Source: Aequoribacter fuscus
Lineage (GTDB): Bacteria > Pseudomonadota > Gammaproteobacteria > Pseudomonadales > Halieaceae
DNA: 64,000 bases
Direction: 5' to 3'
NCBI RefSeq assembly: GCF_009910365.1
Contig: NZ_CP036423.1
Coordinates: forward strand, 2,542,001 to 2,606,000
Positions 26,199-34,879 of this stretch are shown here, piece by piece. The notes beneath the pieces are model-generated. The model saw nothing but the letters and a program-made list of their open reading frames with translations. It had not been told where the DNA came from and ran no database searches. Within the stretch, counting starts at the first letter, position 1; each line of letters starts with the position of its first letter. The translations under genes were made by a program, and so were the position numbers.

Positions 26199-26675
26199 TC
26201 AACGTGTGGGCGCTTGGTATCCATCGAAAGGAGACTGAGACTGAATCGCATTAGGATGGTGTACAGATATCGTCACGTCTGTTTCGCGACCCCCAAACAT
26301 CGAGACACCCTCTAAAAAAGAATTCCTGAAGATTTCAATGGTGGCAACGCGACTCTCTTTTTCAAACACCAAGATGATTTGGTCAGATACCGTTGATGCC
26401 GTCATCGTCCAACCCGACCCAACCGTACTTGTAGAAAAGTACTTAAGCAGCTCAGCTGGACTCTGTCCAGCGCTTAGCGCTATTCTGCCCGCCCAACCGG
26501 CACCTGTACCCAAAATGACGGTCTGGCTTTTTTGGATTTCTGAAGACTCAGGTAGCGGCAAATCGTAGAGTAAGTAAGAGATGATTAATTTAGTGTCGTC
26601 TTGGTAACGGTCACTGAACGTACTACACCCTGTCAGCACCCCAAGTAGCAGTATCACTGCACATGCTCTGATCAT
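26199..26675 (-). CDS. Hypothetical lipoprotein
   Basis: A 158-residue secreted protein with a lipoprotein signal: MIRACAVILLLGVLTGCST with the lipobox LTGC at residues 14-17. I choose the ATG at 26675 because GAGG lies about eight bases upstream; the longer frame adds nine charged residues that spoil the signal. No family is recognised. It lies 88 bases after the Wzz-type gene on the same strand and may belong to the export operon. The mature part looks like a compact beta-rich domain. Confidence 0.7.
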   Translation of the reverse strand: MIRACAVILLLGVLTGCSTFSDRYQDDTKLIISYLLYDLPLPESSEIQKSQTVILGTGAGWAGRIALSAGQSPAELLKYFSTSTVGSGWTMTASTVSDQIILVFEKESRVATIEIFRNSFLEGVSMFGGRETDVTISVHHPNAIQSQSPFDGYQAPTR

Positions 26676-26763
26676 CACATCCACCTCTTTGATAGTACTC
26701 ACACTTTATGGGACTGATCAAAGGCATTCAATTGGCAAATAATGAATCTTGAACAGAGTGCTG

Positions 26764-27732
26764 CTAATCCGACCTTGCCTCTGAGAACGCATAATGACGA
26801 ACCAACACAATCAACACACCCAGCATGCCGCCCAGCATGGTGCCTAATACACAAATTAATGCGCGCTTGGGCTTCGACTTTTCTTCCGGGACAACGGCAG
26901 GGTCAATCGTTTTAAATACATATTCCGGGCGCACCTCCGCCAGCATAATCGTCTCGGTTTGGCTTTGAATGAGCTCAAAAAACATGGTTTGAAGCTCTGC
27001 TAGCGACGTATTGCTTATCTGTTCTTTGAGGTACTCGATCGATCGTTTGGCCTCGGCTACGTCTTGATCTTTAACGGCTTGATTGATGTCGTCTACCAAC
27101 CAGCTTACCCACTGCTGCGCAACGTAGGGCGATTGATGCTCGATGCTTACAGTAACAAAGGCTGTTTCTTTGTCTTCTGACACACTGAGTATGTCAGTGA
27201 AGGCGTTGTAAGCCTCTTGCATAGAAGGCTCAGCTTGTTTGGGTGGCGCAACGTCACGCACCCACACGTTACCCTTAACGTCGTATAGCTCGGTGTCGTA
27301 CTCTATGGCATTAGCGCTGGCGTCCCAGGCTTTTGTTGCCATTAAATCGGGTAAGATATTTCGACGCCGGATAAAATCCGACAAAAATGCGCGCGATTTA
27401 AGCAACTCTTTCGCTAAGCCTGATTTACTCGAATCACCGCCACCGGGTAAAGATATACCAGCAAGACTCGCTAAGCCACCGTACTGCTTCATTAAAGAGC
27501 TCATACCGCTTGTACTCTCTGCTGGAGCCAACAACGCGCTCGAAGTGTAGATATTGGGCATTATCAGTGCCACGACTACCGCAATAACGCCAGCCAGGGC
27601 AGTAATAGCGGAAATAACCCATTTACCAGCCCACAACACCATGAACAGTTCTTTTAAATCGATTTCGTCATCGGCCACAAAAGGGTATTGCGGGGTCACA
27701 GGCGCGTTTTGATTTTGCACAGGTTCATTCAT
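26764..27732 (-). CDS. Wzz-type polysaccharide co-polymerase (no kinase domain)
   Basis: A 322-residue inner-membrane protein of the chain-length-determinant family. The first membrane segment is about residues 39-61 (after DEIDLKELFMVLW), a long periplasmic coiled region follows, and a second membrane segment sits near the C-terminus after EEKSKPKRALICVL. It lacks the cytoplasmic Wzc tyrosine-kinase domain. The ATG at 27732 lies just after the SLBB-protein stop. It probably sets chain length of a polysaccharide and contacts the Wza-like protein encoded just upstream. Confidence 0.88.
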   Translation of the reverse strand: MNEPVQNQNAPVTPQYPFVADDEIDLKELFMVLWAGKWVISAITALAGVIAVVVALIMPNIYTSSALLAPAESTSGMSSLMKQYGGLASLAGISLPGGGDSSKSGLAKELLKSRAFLSDFIRRRNILPDLMATKAWDASANAIEYDTELYDVKGNVWVRDVAPPKQAEPSMQEAYNAFTDILSVSEDKETAFVTVSIEHQSPYVAQQWVSWLVDDINQAVKDQDVAEAKRSIEYLKEQISNTSLAELQTMFFELIQSQTETIMLAEVRPEYVFKTIDPAVVPEEKSKPKRALICVLGTMLGGMLGVLIVLVRHYAFSEARSD

Positions 27733-27733
27733 G

Positions 27734-30352
27734 TTATAACCCCGCCACTGCAGCCACTGAAACAAGCGACTGATACACGATTTGCGTAATTTCTCGCCAG
27801 CTCGCTAAACGCTCTTTGTACTGAGTGTTCACAGGCACGACAATGGTATCACCGGGCTGGATTTGATTGGATGTGCCGCTAAAGCGCCACCAGTTAGTCT
27901 CAAGCGTTTGCACAGTACCATTGGCTCGCACGATGTACATGGCTTTGTCGTCGGCACGCGCAGACAAACCCGCAGATAAGCTCAAGTAATCTTGAAGAGC
28001 ATATTGATTCTGAAATATATGAGAACCAGGCTGCTGAACCTCACCAACCACCGTCACCGTGCGGTTGCGTTTGGGGATGACCAACGCGTCTCCGTCGGTC
28101 AATTCAATATCAGCTAAGGGATCACCCGCTAGCGCTGCAGGCACATCGACCAGCAAACGCCCTTGCCCCTCGAACGTCTCTAGCGCTTGGGTTATTTGAG
28201 TAACATCAGCTAAGGTACTGCCCACCGTCTCTTCGGTAAGCAAGCGCGTGGCGAAGGTTTTACGAATATCAGCTGCAAAAAGCATGGCTCGCTCAGACTC
28301 TTTTCGCGCCACATCCTCACGGGTAAATACCGCTCCTTCAGGAAAAGCTTCTTCAGTAAACCCACCGGCCCGGGCAATGACGCTACTCAGTCGCTCACCT
28401 TTTTGAACTAAATATTCTCCAGGAAACACCACTTCTCCACTTATTGTGATCGAATCTTGAGGGCTCCAGTCCGGTATATCTCTGACGGTAAGATGATCGC
28501 GACTCTGCAGTAGCGAGCTTGTTTCTGGATCCAGTTCGCGAACCAGTGAAACTTCTCTGTATGTCGCGATCAAGCTTCCCCGCGATCGCTCACGCAAAGT
28601 CCTTAGCTCAGCCGCAGACAAATAAGCAGAGTCTTTTAAGCCCCCTCCTGCTTTAACTAAGTCAGCCAGCTTAGCGCCTGAGACCAACGGGTACGATCCA
28701 GGTGCACGCACGGCACCCGATATTGTGACAATTTGGACTGGCTCACCCTGTCGTGCCTGGGCAGTCAATTTAGCTAAAATCGGTTGCAACAAGATTTCAC
28801 GACTATACTCCCTGGGATCATCACCCTCGGTCGTTTCATCCATCGAGGAATCTTTGCGCGCTTGTGCAAAATCGACCCGATCGGCACTCATTTCGTCGTC
28901 GGAAAGTTTTACAGCGCGGCGGCTTTTAGCTTCCGTCACCTTTGACTTTTGCAGCGTGTCTTCCTCGGCAAACGGCAACGAAAATACGATGAGCTGGTCG
29001 TACTCACGCAATTCAGGGTCAGAATTTGAGCCCGGGCTAGCGATGGCGTCCGCCAAGCTAAATTGAGTCACTGAGATGTCAAGCAACGTGTTTTTATAGC
29101 TGATAATAAGCGCATATTCTAAATCAGCGGTACGATGCAAATCGGATCTGGCATCCTCAATTAAATCGGACACCCTCAATCCTGGTTTCCAGCCGTAGGT
29201 ACCGGGACGATGCACTGCGCCTTTAAGCTCTACCATACTGGCTAGCTGTCCGCTGGTTTTAGGGACTCGAATCTGATCTCCGTTTTCTACTGCCAAAGTC
29301 TTACTACCGGCTTGGGTTAAATCCAAATTCAAAGCCGCAGGCAAACCACCCGCATCCGACAGGCGAGTCAAAATCGCAGCATTAGGATACGCCTGCTGAG
29401 TGAACCCCCCCGCCATAGACACCAGGTCCTGCACGGTCTCGGTACCCTGCACCTCGTACACCATGGGGCGCTTAACTTCGCCAAGCACCTCAACCGATCC
29501 AGCGTAAGGGGGCACGAATACCACGTCGCCCGACTGTAGACGAATATCGCCAGAGGCGTCGCCCCGCAGCAGTAAATCGTAGGCATCAAATGTCGCAACT
29601 ATCTGACTGTGACGCTTAACCTGTATATTGCGAAGGCTACCTATATCTGACACACCACCGGCTTGAAACAAGGCCTGCGTTACGGTCGTTAATGCGCTAA
29701 CCGAATACGCACCCGGTACAGATACCTCACCCGCCATAAATATCCCAATGGCCCTTAGACGCCCCATACTGACAACAGCTTCAACCCCTATAAGCTGCTG
29801 TGCGACACGTGTTTTAATAATCGCTCGAGCATCTTCAAACGTTAATCCCGCCAGCGTAACCGAACCCAGCTTAGGAAAAATCACATCGCCATTTCGGCCC
29901 ACCTGAAGCACAAACTCTTCGTTTTCTTTGCCGAACAACTGCACCGTTAACTGGTCGCCCACCCCTAACCGGTAAGACTCCGGTACGGGTGCGTCATCCG
30001 TCGGCGCAAAGGTCGACACCTTACGATTGAATAAATCACGCCCATACCGGGCGGGTGCACCGTCGTCCTCGTCCACACTCTCTGGCTCTGCTATCCAGTA
30101 TTCTTCTCGAGGTCGGGGATTATCAATCGGCATGATCGACTCCCCCTGCGCACCCAGGGTATCGATAGTTGTGGCCGAAGGCGTGTTAGGAAGGGTAATG
30201 CCGTATTGTTTTGCTAACGCTTGTTGTTGGGCTGGCGGCAAAGCCTGCAGTTGCTGCAACATCTGCGGTGTTACCCCCGCCGGCAGGCCCTGCGCCGTAG
30301 CGTGAGCTGTAAACACAATAGCAAAAACACCTATCCACTTCCGCATAATCAT
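27734..30352 (-). CDS. Large Wza-like polysaccharide export protein with repeated SLBB domains
   Basis: An 872-residue protein, over twice the length of Wza (about 380). It has a signal peptide (WIGVFAIVFTAHATAQG), a Gln-rich linker and a Poly_export domain at about residues 125-210 (YRLGVGDQLTVQLFG). At least six SLBB-like repeats follow, each with a G-x-V-x-x-PG core: GEVSVPGAYSV, GEVKRPMVYEV, GAVHRPGTYGW, GAVRAPGSYPL, GEVVFPGEYLV and GEVQQPGSHIF. No lipobox cysteine is seen. The start overlaps the YjbF-like gene by four bases (ATGA). It should form the outer-membrane or periplasmic export channel. Confidence 0.9.
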   Translation of the reverse strand: MIMRKWIGVFAIVFTAHATAQGLPAGVTPQMLQQLQALPPAQQQALAKQYGITLPNTPSATTIDTLGAQGESIMPIDNPRPREEYWIAEPESVDEDDGAPARYGRDLFNRKVSTFAPTDDAPVPESYRLGVGDQLTVQLFGKENEEFVLQVGRNGDVIFPKLGSVTLAGLTFEDARAIIKTRVAQQLIGVEAVVSMGRLRAIGIFMAGEVSVPGAYSVSALTTVTQALFQAGGVSDIGSLRNIQVKRHSQIVATFDAYDLLLRGDASGDIRLQSGDVVFVPPYAGSVEVLGEVKRPMVYEVQGTETVQDLVSMAGGFTQQAYPNAAILTRLSDAGGLPAALNLDLTQAGSKTLAVENGDQIRVPKTSGQLASMVELKGAVHRPGTYGWKPGLRVSDLIEDARSDLHRTADLEYALIISYKNTLLDISVTQFSLADAIASPGSNSDPELREYDQLIVFSLPFAEEDTLQKSKVTEAKSRRAVKLSDDEMSADRVDFAQARKDSSMDETTEGDDPREYSREILLQPILAKLTAQARQGEPVQIVTISGAVRAPGSYPLVSGAKLADLVKAGGGLKDSAYLSAAELRTLRERSRGSLIATYREVSLVRELDPETSSLLQSRDHLTVRDIPDWSPQDSITISGEVVFPGEYLVQKGERLSSVIARAGGFTEEAFPEGAVFTREDVARKESERAMLFAADIRKTFATRLLTEETVGSTLADVTQITQALETFEGQGRLLVDVPAALAGDPLADIELTDGDALVIPKRNRTVTVVGEVQQPGSHIFQNQYALQDYLSLSAGLSARADDKAMYIVRANGTVQTLETNWWRFSGTSNQIQPGDTIVVPVNTQYKERLASWREITQIVYQSLVSVAAVAGL

Positions 30353-30870
30353 TCCTGTTGCTGCTTTGTAAGTATGAGTCGAGTGCCGTCAGCACTAACG
30401 ACTTGATCAATTTTAACAATGCGCCCGATATCATCGAGCGTAATTTCATTATTATAATAAAACTCAGATTCGCATTGCTGAACCCACTTTGCAAGTGGCG
30501 CGTTACGGTATATCCAATCGCTGCACCTATGGACCTGCGCGGTACCCAAACCCTCTTGATAAAGGCGCTCTTGGCCATCAGCGTCTATAATTAGGGTAGA
30601 CGTTAAACCCAGCCCGACCACCGAACGTATCATCCAGCCATCAAACGCAATGGCGTCACCTCGCGAACCGGCAAAAACAATTAAGCCCTCACGATCGAGC
30701 GCCACTACACCCACATCAGTTCGTCCAAACTGTGCCCGCCAAAGATACTGTGCCTGCGCTGGTTCTTTAAAGCTGAGCAGTCCACGCAAGGTATTGAGCT
30801 GCGAAGAGTGAAAGGTGCAGCTAGTCAGCACCAGCGTAAATGCAGCTACAGCAAGTTTCATTATCCTCAT
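30349..30870 (-). CDS. yjbF: YjbF/GfcB-like lipoprotein
   Basis: A 173-residue lipoprotein: signal MRIMKLAVAAFTLVLTSCT with lipobox LTSC. The mature part, including YLWRAQFGRTDVGVVALD and DAIAFDGWMIRSVVGLG, fits the YjbF/GfcB family encoded in exopolysaccharide and group 4 capsule operons. The role of the family in secretion is only partly known. It overlaps the YjbH-like gene stop by four bases and the Wza-like start by four bases, so it is in the operon. Confidence 0.85.
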   Translation of the reverse strand: MRIMKLAVAAFTLVLTSCTFHSSQLNTLRGLLSFKEPAQAQYLWRAQFGRTDVGVVALDREGLIVFAGSRGDAIAFDGWMIRSVVGLGLTSTLIIDADGQERLYQEGLGTAQVHRCSDWIYRNAPLAKWVQQCESEFYYNNEITLDDIGRIVKIDQVVSADGTRLILTKQQQE

Positions 30871-32924
30871 GGCAGCATTCGCCCTACTGTTCCCACAAGC
30901 CCATCAAAGCGAGTATCGCGTAAGTCCCAGAACAAATTTCCTGAGTGATTTTCTAACCTTTGACCACCATCTCTCTGAATGGGGCGCATTCGAGTGCTGT
31001 AAGCCGAACGCGTATTACTGCCAAACAATCCATTCAGCGGGATTTTAAAGTAAAAACCCTTATCGAAACTACCCTCACCGAACGTATCAAAGGGCACATC
31101 AGTCAGAGTAGCCCAAAGACCCACCTGCCAACCGTTGTCGAACGTTCGCCTAAGCTCAAATGTAGCGCCCAAATCCTTGGCTAAATAACGACCGACATGC
31201 ACGCCCGCATCGTAGTTGTAAAATGGCGAGGCCCAATAAGCGCTCACAAATCCCGTTGCCACCGAGTAATCAAGCAAATCCAAACTTTTATCAAAGGCGC
31301 GCTGACGCACGTAAGCGGCACTCAGGCCAAACGCAAGACGAGACTGCGCAGGCCAGTACAGCATTTCGCCCCCAATCCCCGAGTACATCTCCTCTAACAC
31401 GCCGCCAAACAGTCGATAGTGCAGACTGGAACTCAAGCTGTCGCGTCCCTCTAGCATTAAAGAATCGAGCCCCGTCTCTCCTTCCGTTAAATACTTAACA
31501 ATATCTGATCGAACTTTTGGTAAAACTGAATCGGAATTTTTACGGCGGCTTTCGTCAAATGTGTTGGTAATATCGACACCATACACACCCTTTAGTGCCC
31601 AGTGATTCGAAATTGCATACTCGGCGCCTATCTGCACATAAACTTGATATCGCGCGGGGTCATCTGGATCGAATAGCTGCAGTCGGTTATTCAGATCCGC
31701 TGTTATATTAATTTTTCCGGTAGTGAAGTCGGTTTGCTGACGCGGCCCAAGCAGATCTGCACCTCCCAACACCCGAATTTGACGCGATAAAGTGTCTTGG
31801 ATGAGCGGCAAGGTAGATGGCCTGGGCACGACCACCGAAGAGGCTCTATGACCACCGTCTTCAGCAATTAAGTACAGCTTTTTCACGCTCGGAGGCAAAT
31901 GCAGATCGGCCAAAGCAACGTGACGCGCAATCGCATCGGCCCAAAGCGGATAGATTTTATTACCCACAATTAACTCTGCCTGACTGCCATCGTCGCTCAG
32001 TCGACCCGCAACCAATAGTAAACCGGATCGCTCCACGTCATACAGCAATCGATCATACCAGCTGCGTTTGTTTATTTGAGGTGGCAATTGACTCTGCGGC
32101 AGGTCTCGACTCGAGATAAATTCGGGAGGCGCATATCTAGCAGGCCTGGCCTTGGTATCGAGCGCAGCGCTGAACGAGAAAGACACATTATCGCCATGCT
32201 GATGAGACACCCCCAGGGTAATGCCGGGCAGAGCTTCCCACTCTAAGCCATACGATACTGGGCTAGAGGGCGTATATGGACGAGCACCTGTGCGATTAAA
32301 CTCGTACTGATCATCGTTATACTCAATCACGGCTTTAACGGGCAACGATTTAAACTGGTATGCCAAACCAACAAACAACCCTACGTTAGGACCAGAAAAA
32401 AAGTTATCAAAAGAAAACTCACCGCCGCTACCCGTAAAAGCGGTTCTTTGTTTAAAGCGATCGCTGACGTAACCCAAAGGATTCGTTATATTCTGCTGCC
32501 CAGCTAAACGGCCCCATGCCATACCGAGCGTAGCATCCCATTGCCCCATACCTTTGGAGGCCACCACATACTCCGACCCAAAAACCCCGGTTCCCACTGC
32601 GTCGCGAATGCCCACACTCACCTGAGGAAGCAACAACTGCTCTTGCCAAAGCCGGGCTTTAATCTCGTAGTTTCGATCCCAGTAAAAAAAATCGTTAAAA
32701 CCCGTATATCGGAACGTCGCCTCTAACCAAGGGGTCGCCTGGTAGGTAAACATGTAAGATTTGTGCAGTCCATCCCACGCGCCTGTTACGGTGAACGTAC
32801 CATCAGGCGCCATGCGGGCCGACGGAATATCGATAAGTCCTGTCGTACCGTAATCAGAAGCATGCGAACCCGCAGCTAAAAGGGTGAGCCCTATCGCGCA
32901 ACAGAATGTTTTTTTCACCAGCAC
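30867..32924 (-). CDS. yjbH: YjbH-like outer-membrane exopolysaccharide protein
   Basis: About 685 residues with a signal peptide (VKKTFCCAIGLTLLAAGSHA) and a mature start SDYGTTGLIDIPSARMAPDG typical of the YjbH family, predicted to be an outer-membrane beta-barrel protein in exopolysaccharide export. The frame stays open upstream into the repeat-rich region only because the repeats carry no stops. I place the start at the GTG at 32924 (or GTG 32918), the residues just before the signal peptide; no strong ribosome site was seen. It follows the YjbE-like gene by about 70 bases. Confidence 0.85.
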   Translation of the reverse strand: MLVKKTFCCAIGLTLLAAGSHASDYGTTGLIDIPSARMAPDGTFTVTGAWDGLHKSYMFTYQATPWLEATFRYTGFNDFFYWDRNYEIKARLWQEQLLLPQVSVGIRDAVGTGVFGSEYVVASKGMGQWDATLGMAWGRLAGQQNITNPLGYVSDRFKQRTAFTGSGGEFSFDNFFSGPNVGLFVGLAYQFKSLPVKAVIEYNDDQYEFNRTGARPYTPSSPVSYGLEWEALPGITLGVSHQHGDNVSFSFSAALDTKARPARYAPPEFISSRDLPQSQLPPQINKRSWYDRLLYDVERSGLLLVAGRLSDDGSQAELIVGNKIYPLWADAIARHVALADLHLPPSVKKLYLIAEDGGHRASSVVVPRPSTLPLIQDTLSRQIRVLGGADLLGPRQQTDFTTGKINITADLNNRLQLFDPDDPARYQVYVQIGAEYAISNHWALKGVYGVDITNTFDESRRKNSDSVLPKVRSDIVKYLTEGETGLDSLMLEGRDSLSSSLHYRLFGGVLEEMYSGIGGEMLYWPAQSRLAFGLSAAYVRQRAFDKSLDLLDYSVATGFVSAYWASPFYNYDAGVHVGRYLAKDLGATFELRRTFDNGWQVGLWATLTDVPFDTFGEGSFDKGFYFKIPLNGLFGSNTRSAYSTRMRPIQRDGGQRLENHSGNLFWDLRDTRFDGLVGTVGRMLP

Positions 32925-32997
32925 ATCACGACTAAAAAAACTGACCCTAAACGAAACAGGGCACCTGAGTGCCCTGCTGCATGCCCTACTGTGGTTT

Positions 32998-33612
32998 TTA
33001 ACCACCCGTGCCTGTAGTACCTGTAGTACCTGTAGTACCTGTAGTACCTGTAGTACCTGTAGTACCTGTAGTACCTGTAGTACCTGTAGTACCTGTAGTA
33101 CCTGTAGTACCTGTAGTACCTGTAGTACCTGTAGTACCTGTAGTACCTGTAGTACCTGTAGTCTCGCCGTCAGTTGTGCCACCGTCAGTTGTGCCACCGT
33201 CGGTTGTGCCACCGTCAGTTGTGCCACCGTCAGTTGTGCCACCGTCAGTTGTGCCACCGTCAGTTGTGCCACCGTCAGTTGTGCCACCGTCGGTTGTGCC
33301 ACCACCCGGAGCTTTATTGTCTTGCGCCGCGTTTACGGCCGCCGCTACCGCCGCCAAACCTGCAACACCCACAGCAACCGCCGTTGCAACGGACATACCC
33401 GCAACAGCACCCCCAGCCGCACCTGCCGTGCCTGCCGTGCCTGCACTTCCGGCCGTACTACTTGAAGATCCCGCCTCTGTGCCCGCAGTATTACTACCCT
33501 CTGCCGGCGCCGACGAACCAGATGAAGGAGCCTGTGGTTCTTGCGCAACTGCGCCTACTGGCCCAATGGCTAGCAAGGCAGAAAGAACTATCGCGATGTT
33601 TTTCTGTTTCAT
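32998..33612 (-). CDS. yjbE: YjbE-like secreted repeat protein
   Basis: A 204-residue low-complexity secreted protein. The signal peptide is MKQKNIAIVLSALLAIGPVG with cleavage after AVAQ, then a Ser/Gly/Ala-rich region, a hydrophobic AGMSVATAVAVGVAGLAAVA segment, nine TTDGG-type pentapeptides and seventeen Thr-Thr-Gly tripeptides, ending TGTGG. E. coli YjbE has the same Ala/Gly then Gly/Thr layout at a smaller size, and also precedes yjbF-yjbH genes. I choose the ATG at 33612 over a TTG at 33624 since it begins the signal peptide. Repeat length probably varies between strains. Confidence 0.75.
   Translation of the reverse strand: MKQKNIAIVLSALLAIGPVGAVAQEPQAPSSGSSAPAEGSNTAGTEAGSSSSTAGSAGTAGTAGAAGGAVAGMSVATAVAVGVAGLAAVAAAVNAAQDNKAPGGGTTDGGTTDGGTTDGGTTDGGTTDGGTTDGGTTDGGTTDGGTTDGETTGTTGTTGTTGTTGTTGTTGTTGTTGTTGTTGTTGTTGTTGTTGTTGTTGTGG
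33011..33163. repeat. 9-bp minisatellite, 17 units
   Basis: Seventeen tandem copies of CCTGTAGTA (plus strand), the last with one change. Each unit encodes Thr-Thr-Gly in the YjbE-like protein. The units are almost identical, so copy number should change by slippage without breaking the frame. All frames stay open across it, producing long spurious frames on both strands. Confidence 0.95.
33168..33302. repeat. 15-bp minisatellite, 9 units
   Basis: Nine tandem copies of a 15-base unit (CGTCAGTTGTGCCAC) with an A/G variant in two units. Each encodes the pentapeptide GTTDG in the YjbE-like protein. It adjoins the 9-bp array, so two different in-frame repeat types occupy the C-terminal half of one gene. 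Confidence 0.93.
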
Positions 33613-33772
33613 TGTGACACCCAATCCTTTTTTGCGTCTTTACAAAGTTTAAATATTAGGAAGCGTAGTTTACACCACTTCACGCCAAATACCAAAGGCC
33701 GAACATTAACACTATTTAACCCCAAAATAGGCATTCGTTGAAAAATGAGCTGACTTTAGGCTAACCATAAGC

Positions 33773-34879
33773 TCATAGACCACTCTTTGGCTGAATAACA
33801 CACACTCGACGGCTTAGTACTCGCCAACTCGACAAGTACAGCATCCATAACACCATGTACCCACAAATCCACTCTGATGTGCTCTTCAGTCCCACCCATT
33901 GAAACAAAGCAAAAGGTATGCCACAAAAAACGATAGCAATACCGACACCGGTTAATGTATTGGCCTGGCGAGGGTAAACACCGGGGCGGCTCAAAAAAGC
34001 AAACACCAAATTGTGCAAGTGTTCATTGTCTGCTGCAAACGGAGATCGGCCGCTCATCACTCGGCGCGCCATGCTAAAAAGCAGATCAGCCACAGGGTAA
34101 AAGATTAAAGCCAGTAAATACCAAACAGAGACGCCCCCAGAATTTGACACCACAATTAAGCAAAACCCCACTATCGCACCCAATAAATAGGCGCCGCCAT
34201 CGCCTAAAAAGAAACGCCCAGTCGCCAAGTTGTAAATCAAGAATAAAGCGCAAGCTATGGCTATCGAATATAAAAAACCCTGTAACTCAGATGGCGCGAC
34301 ACCAGCTAGCGCTAGGGTCACGGTAAAGGCAACACCAGACACCAGCCCATTTGCCCCGTCGGCGGTGTTAAATGCATTAGGCAAAAAACCCAAACAAAGC
34401 GCCGTAAACGCACCGGCCAACACGGTGTTGCGCAGTAACCAACCGTCGATAAACCCTATACCTACGGGCAATAGCCTAAACTCAGGCCAAATCAGCAGAG
34501 TAGCACCGGCAAAGCCCAGCATAGTCAGAAATCGAAATCGAGCGCTCAGTAAGCCGTACCAATCCTCGAACAACCCCACCAAAAAAAACGGCAAAGACCC
34601 CAACAAAATGGCGGCCGTTGTATGGTTTACTGCATTGGTCCCTAACGACAGACCCTGAAAGCCCAGATTGAGACCCAAATACGCGGCAATCATCACGCCA
34701 CCAATTCGGGTGGATTCGATCTGAGAAAGTCCATGTTTGTTTGCCGAATCGGCACCGCCAAAATTCAAAAGATAGTGGCATATTAAAATCGCAAGTAGGC
34801 CCGAAATACCCGCCAATACAGTGCCGATAACGAGTAAGAGCAACGATCGCCCAACACTCAAGCCTAAACGGTCATTCAC
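33773..34879 (-). CDS. WecA/MraY-family phosphosugar-undecaprenyl transferase
   Basis: A 368-residue polytopic membrane enzyme with about ten to eleven membrane segments. Family motifs are NTADGANGL (the metal-binding Asp region), GDGGAYLLGA and NEHLHNLVF (the HxH-type loop). Such enzymes transfer a HexNAc-1-phosphate to undecaprenyl phosphate and so could initiate the polymer exported by the Yjb-type system, independently of the PglC-like transferase. The start overlaps the upstream HTTM-DCC gene by four bases. Confidence 0.88.
   Translation of the reverse strand: MNDRLGLSVGRSLLLLVIGTVLAGISGLLAILICHYLLNFGGADSANKHGLSQIESTRIGGVMIAAYLGLNLGFQGLSLGTNAVNHTTAAILLGSLPFFLVGLFEDWYGLLSARFRFLTMLGFAGATLLIWPEFRLLPVGIGFIDGWLLRNTVLAGAFTALCLGFLPNAFNTADGANGLVSGVAFTVTLALAGVAPSELQGFLYSIAIACALFLIYNLATGRFFLGDGGAYLLGAIVGFCLIVVSNSGGVSVWYLLALIFYPVADLLFSMARRVMSGRSPFAADNEHLHNLVFAFLSRPGVYPRQANTLTGVGIAIVFCGIPFALFQWVGLKSTSEWICGYMVLWMLYLSSWRVLSRRVCVIQPKSGL

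Noticed and set aside
33011-33302. CRISPR array
   Set aside because: The repeats are directly adjacent without spacers and encode an in-frame peptide; they are minisatellites.
32925-33305. N-terminal extension of the YjbH-like frame through the repeats
   Set aside because: The extension is a translation of the YjbE repeats in another frame; a signal peptide begins only at about 32918-32924.
33008-33652. Long plus-strand frame across the repeats (Val-Val-Pro repeats)
   Set aside because: The 9-bp and 15-bp units carry no stops in any frame, so long open frames are automatic. The minus-strand frame has the signal peptide and operon context.
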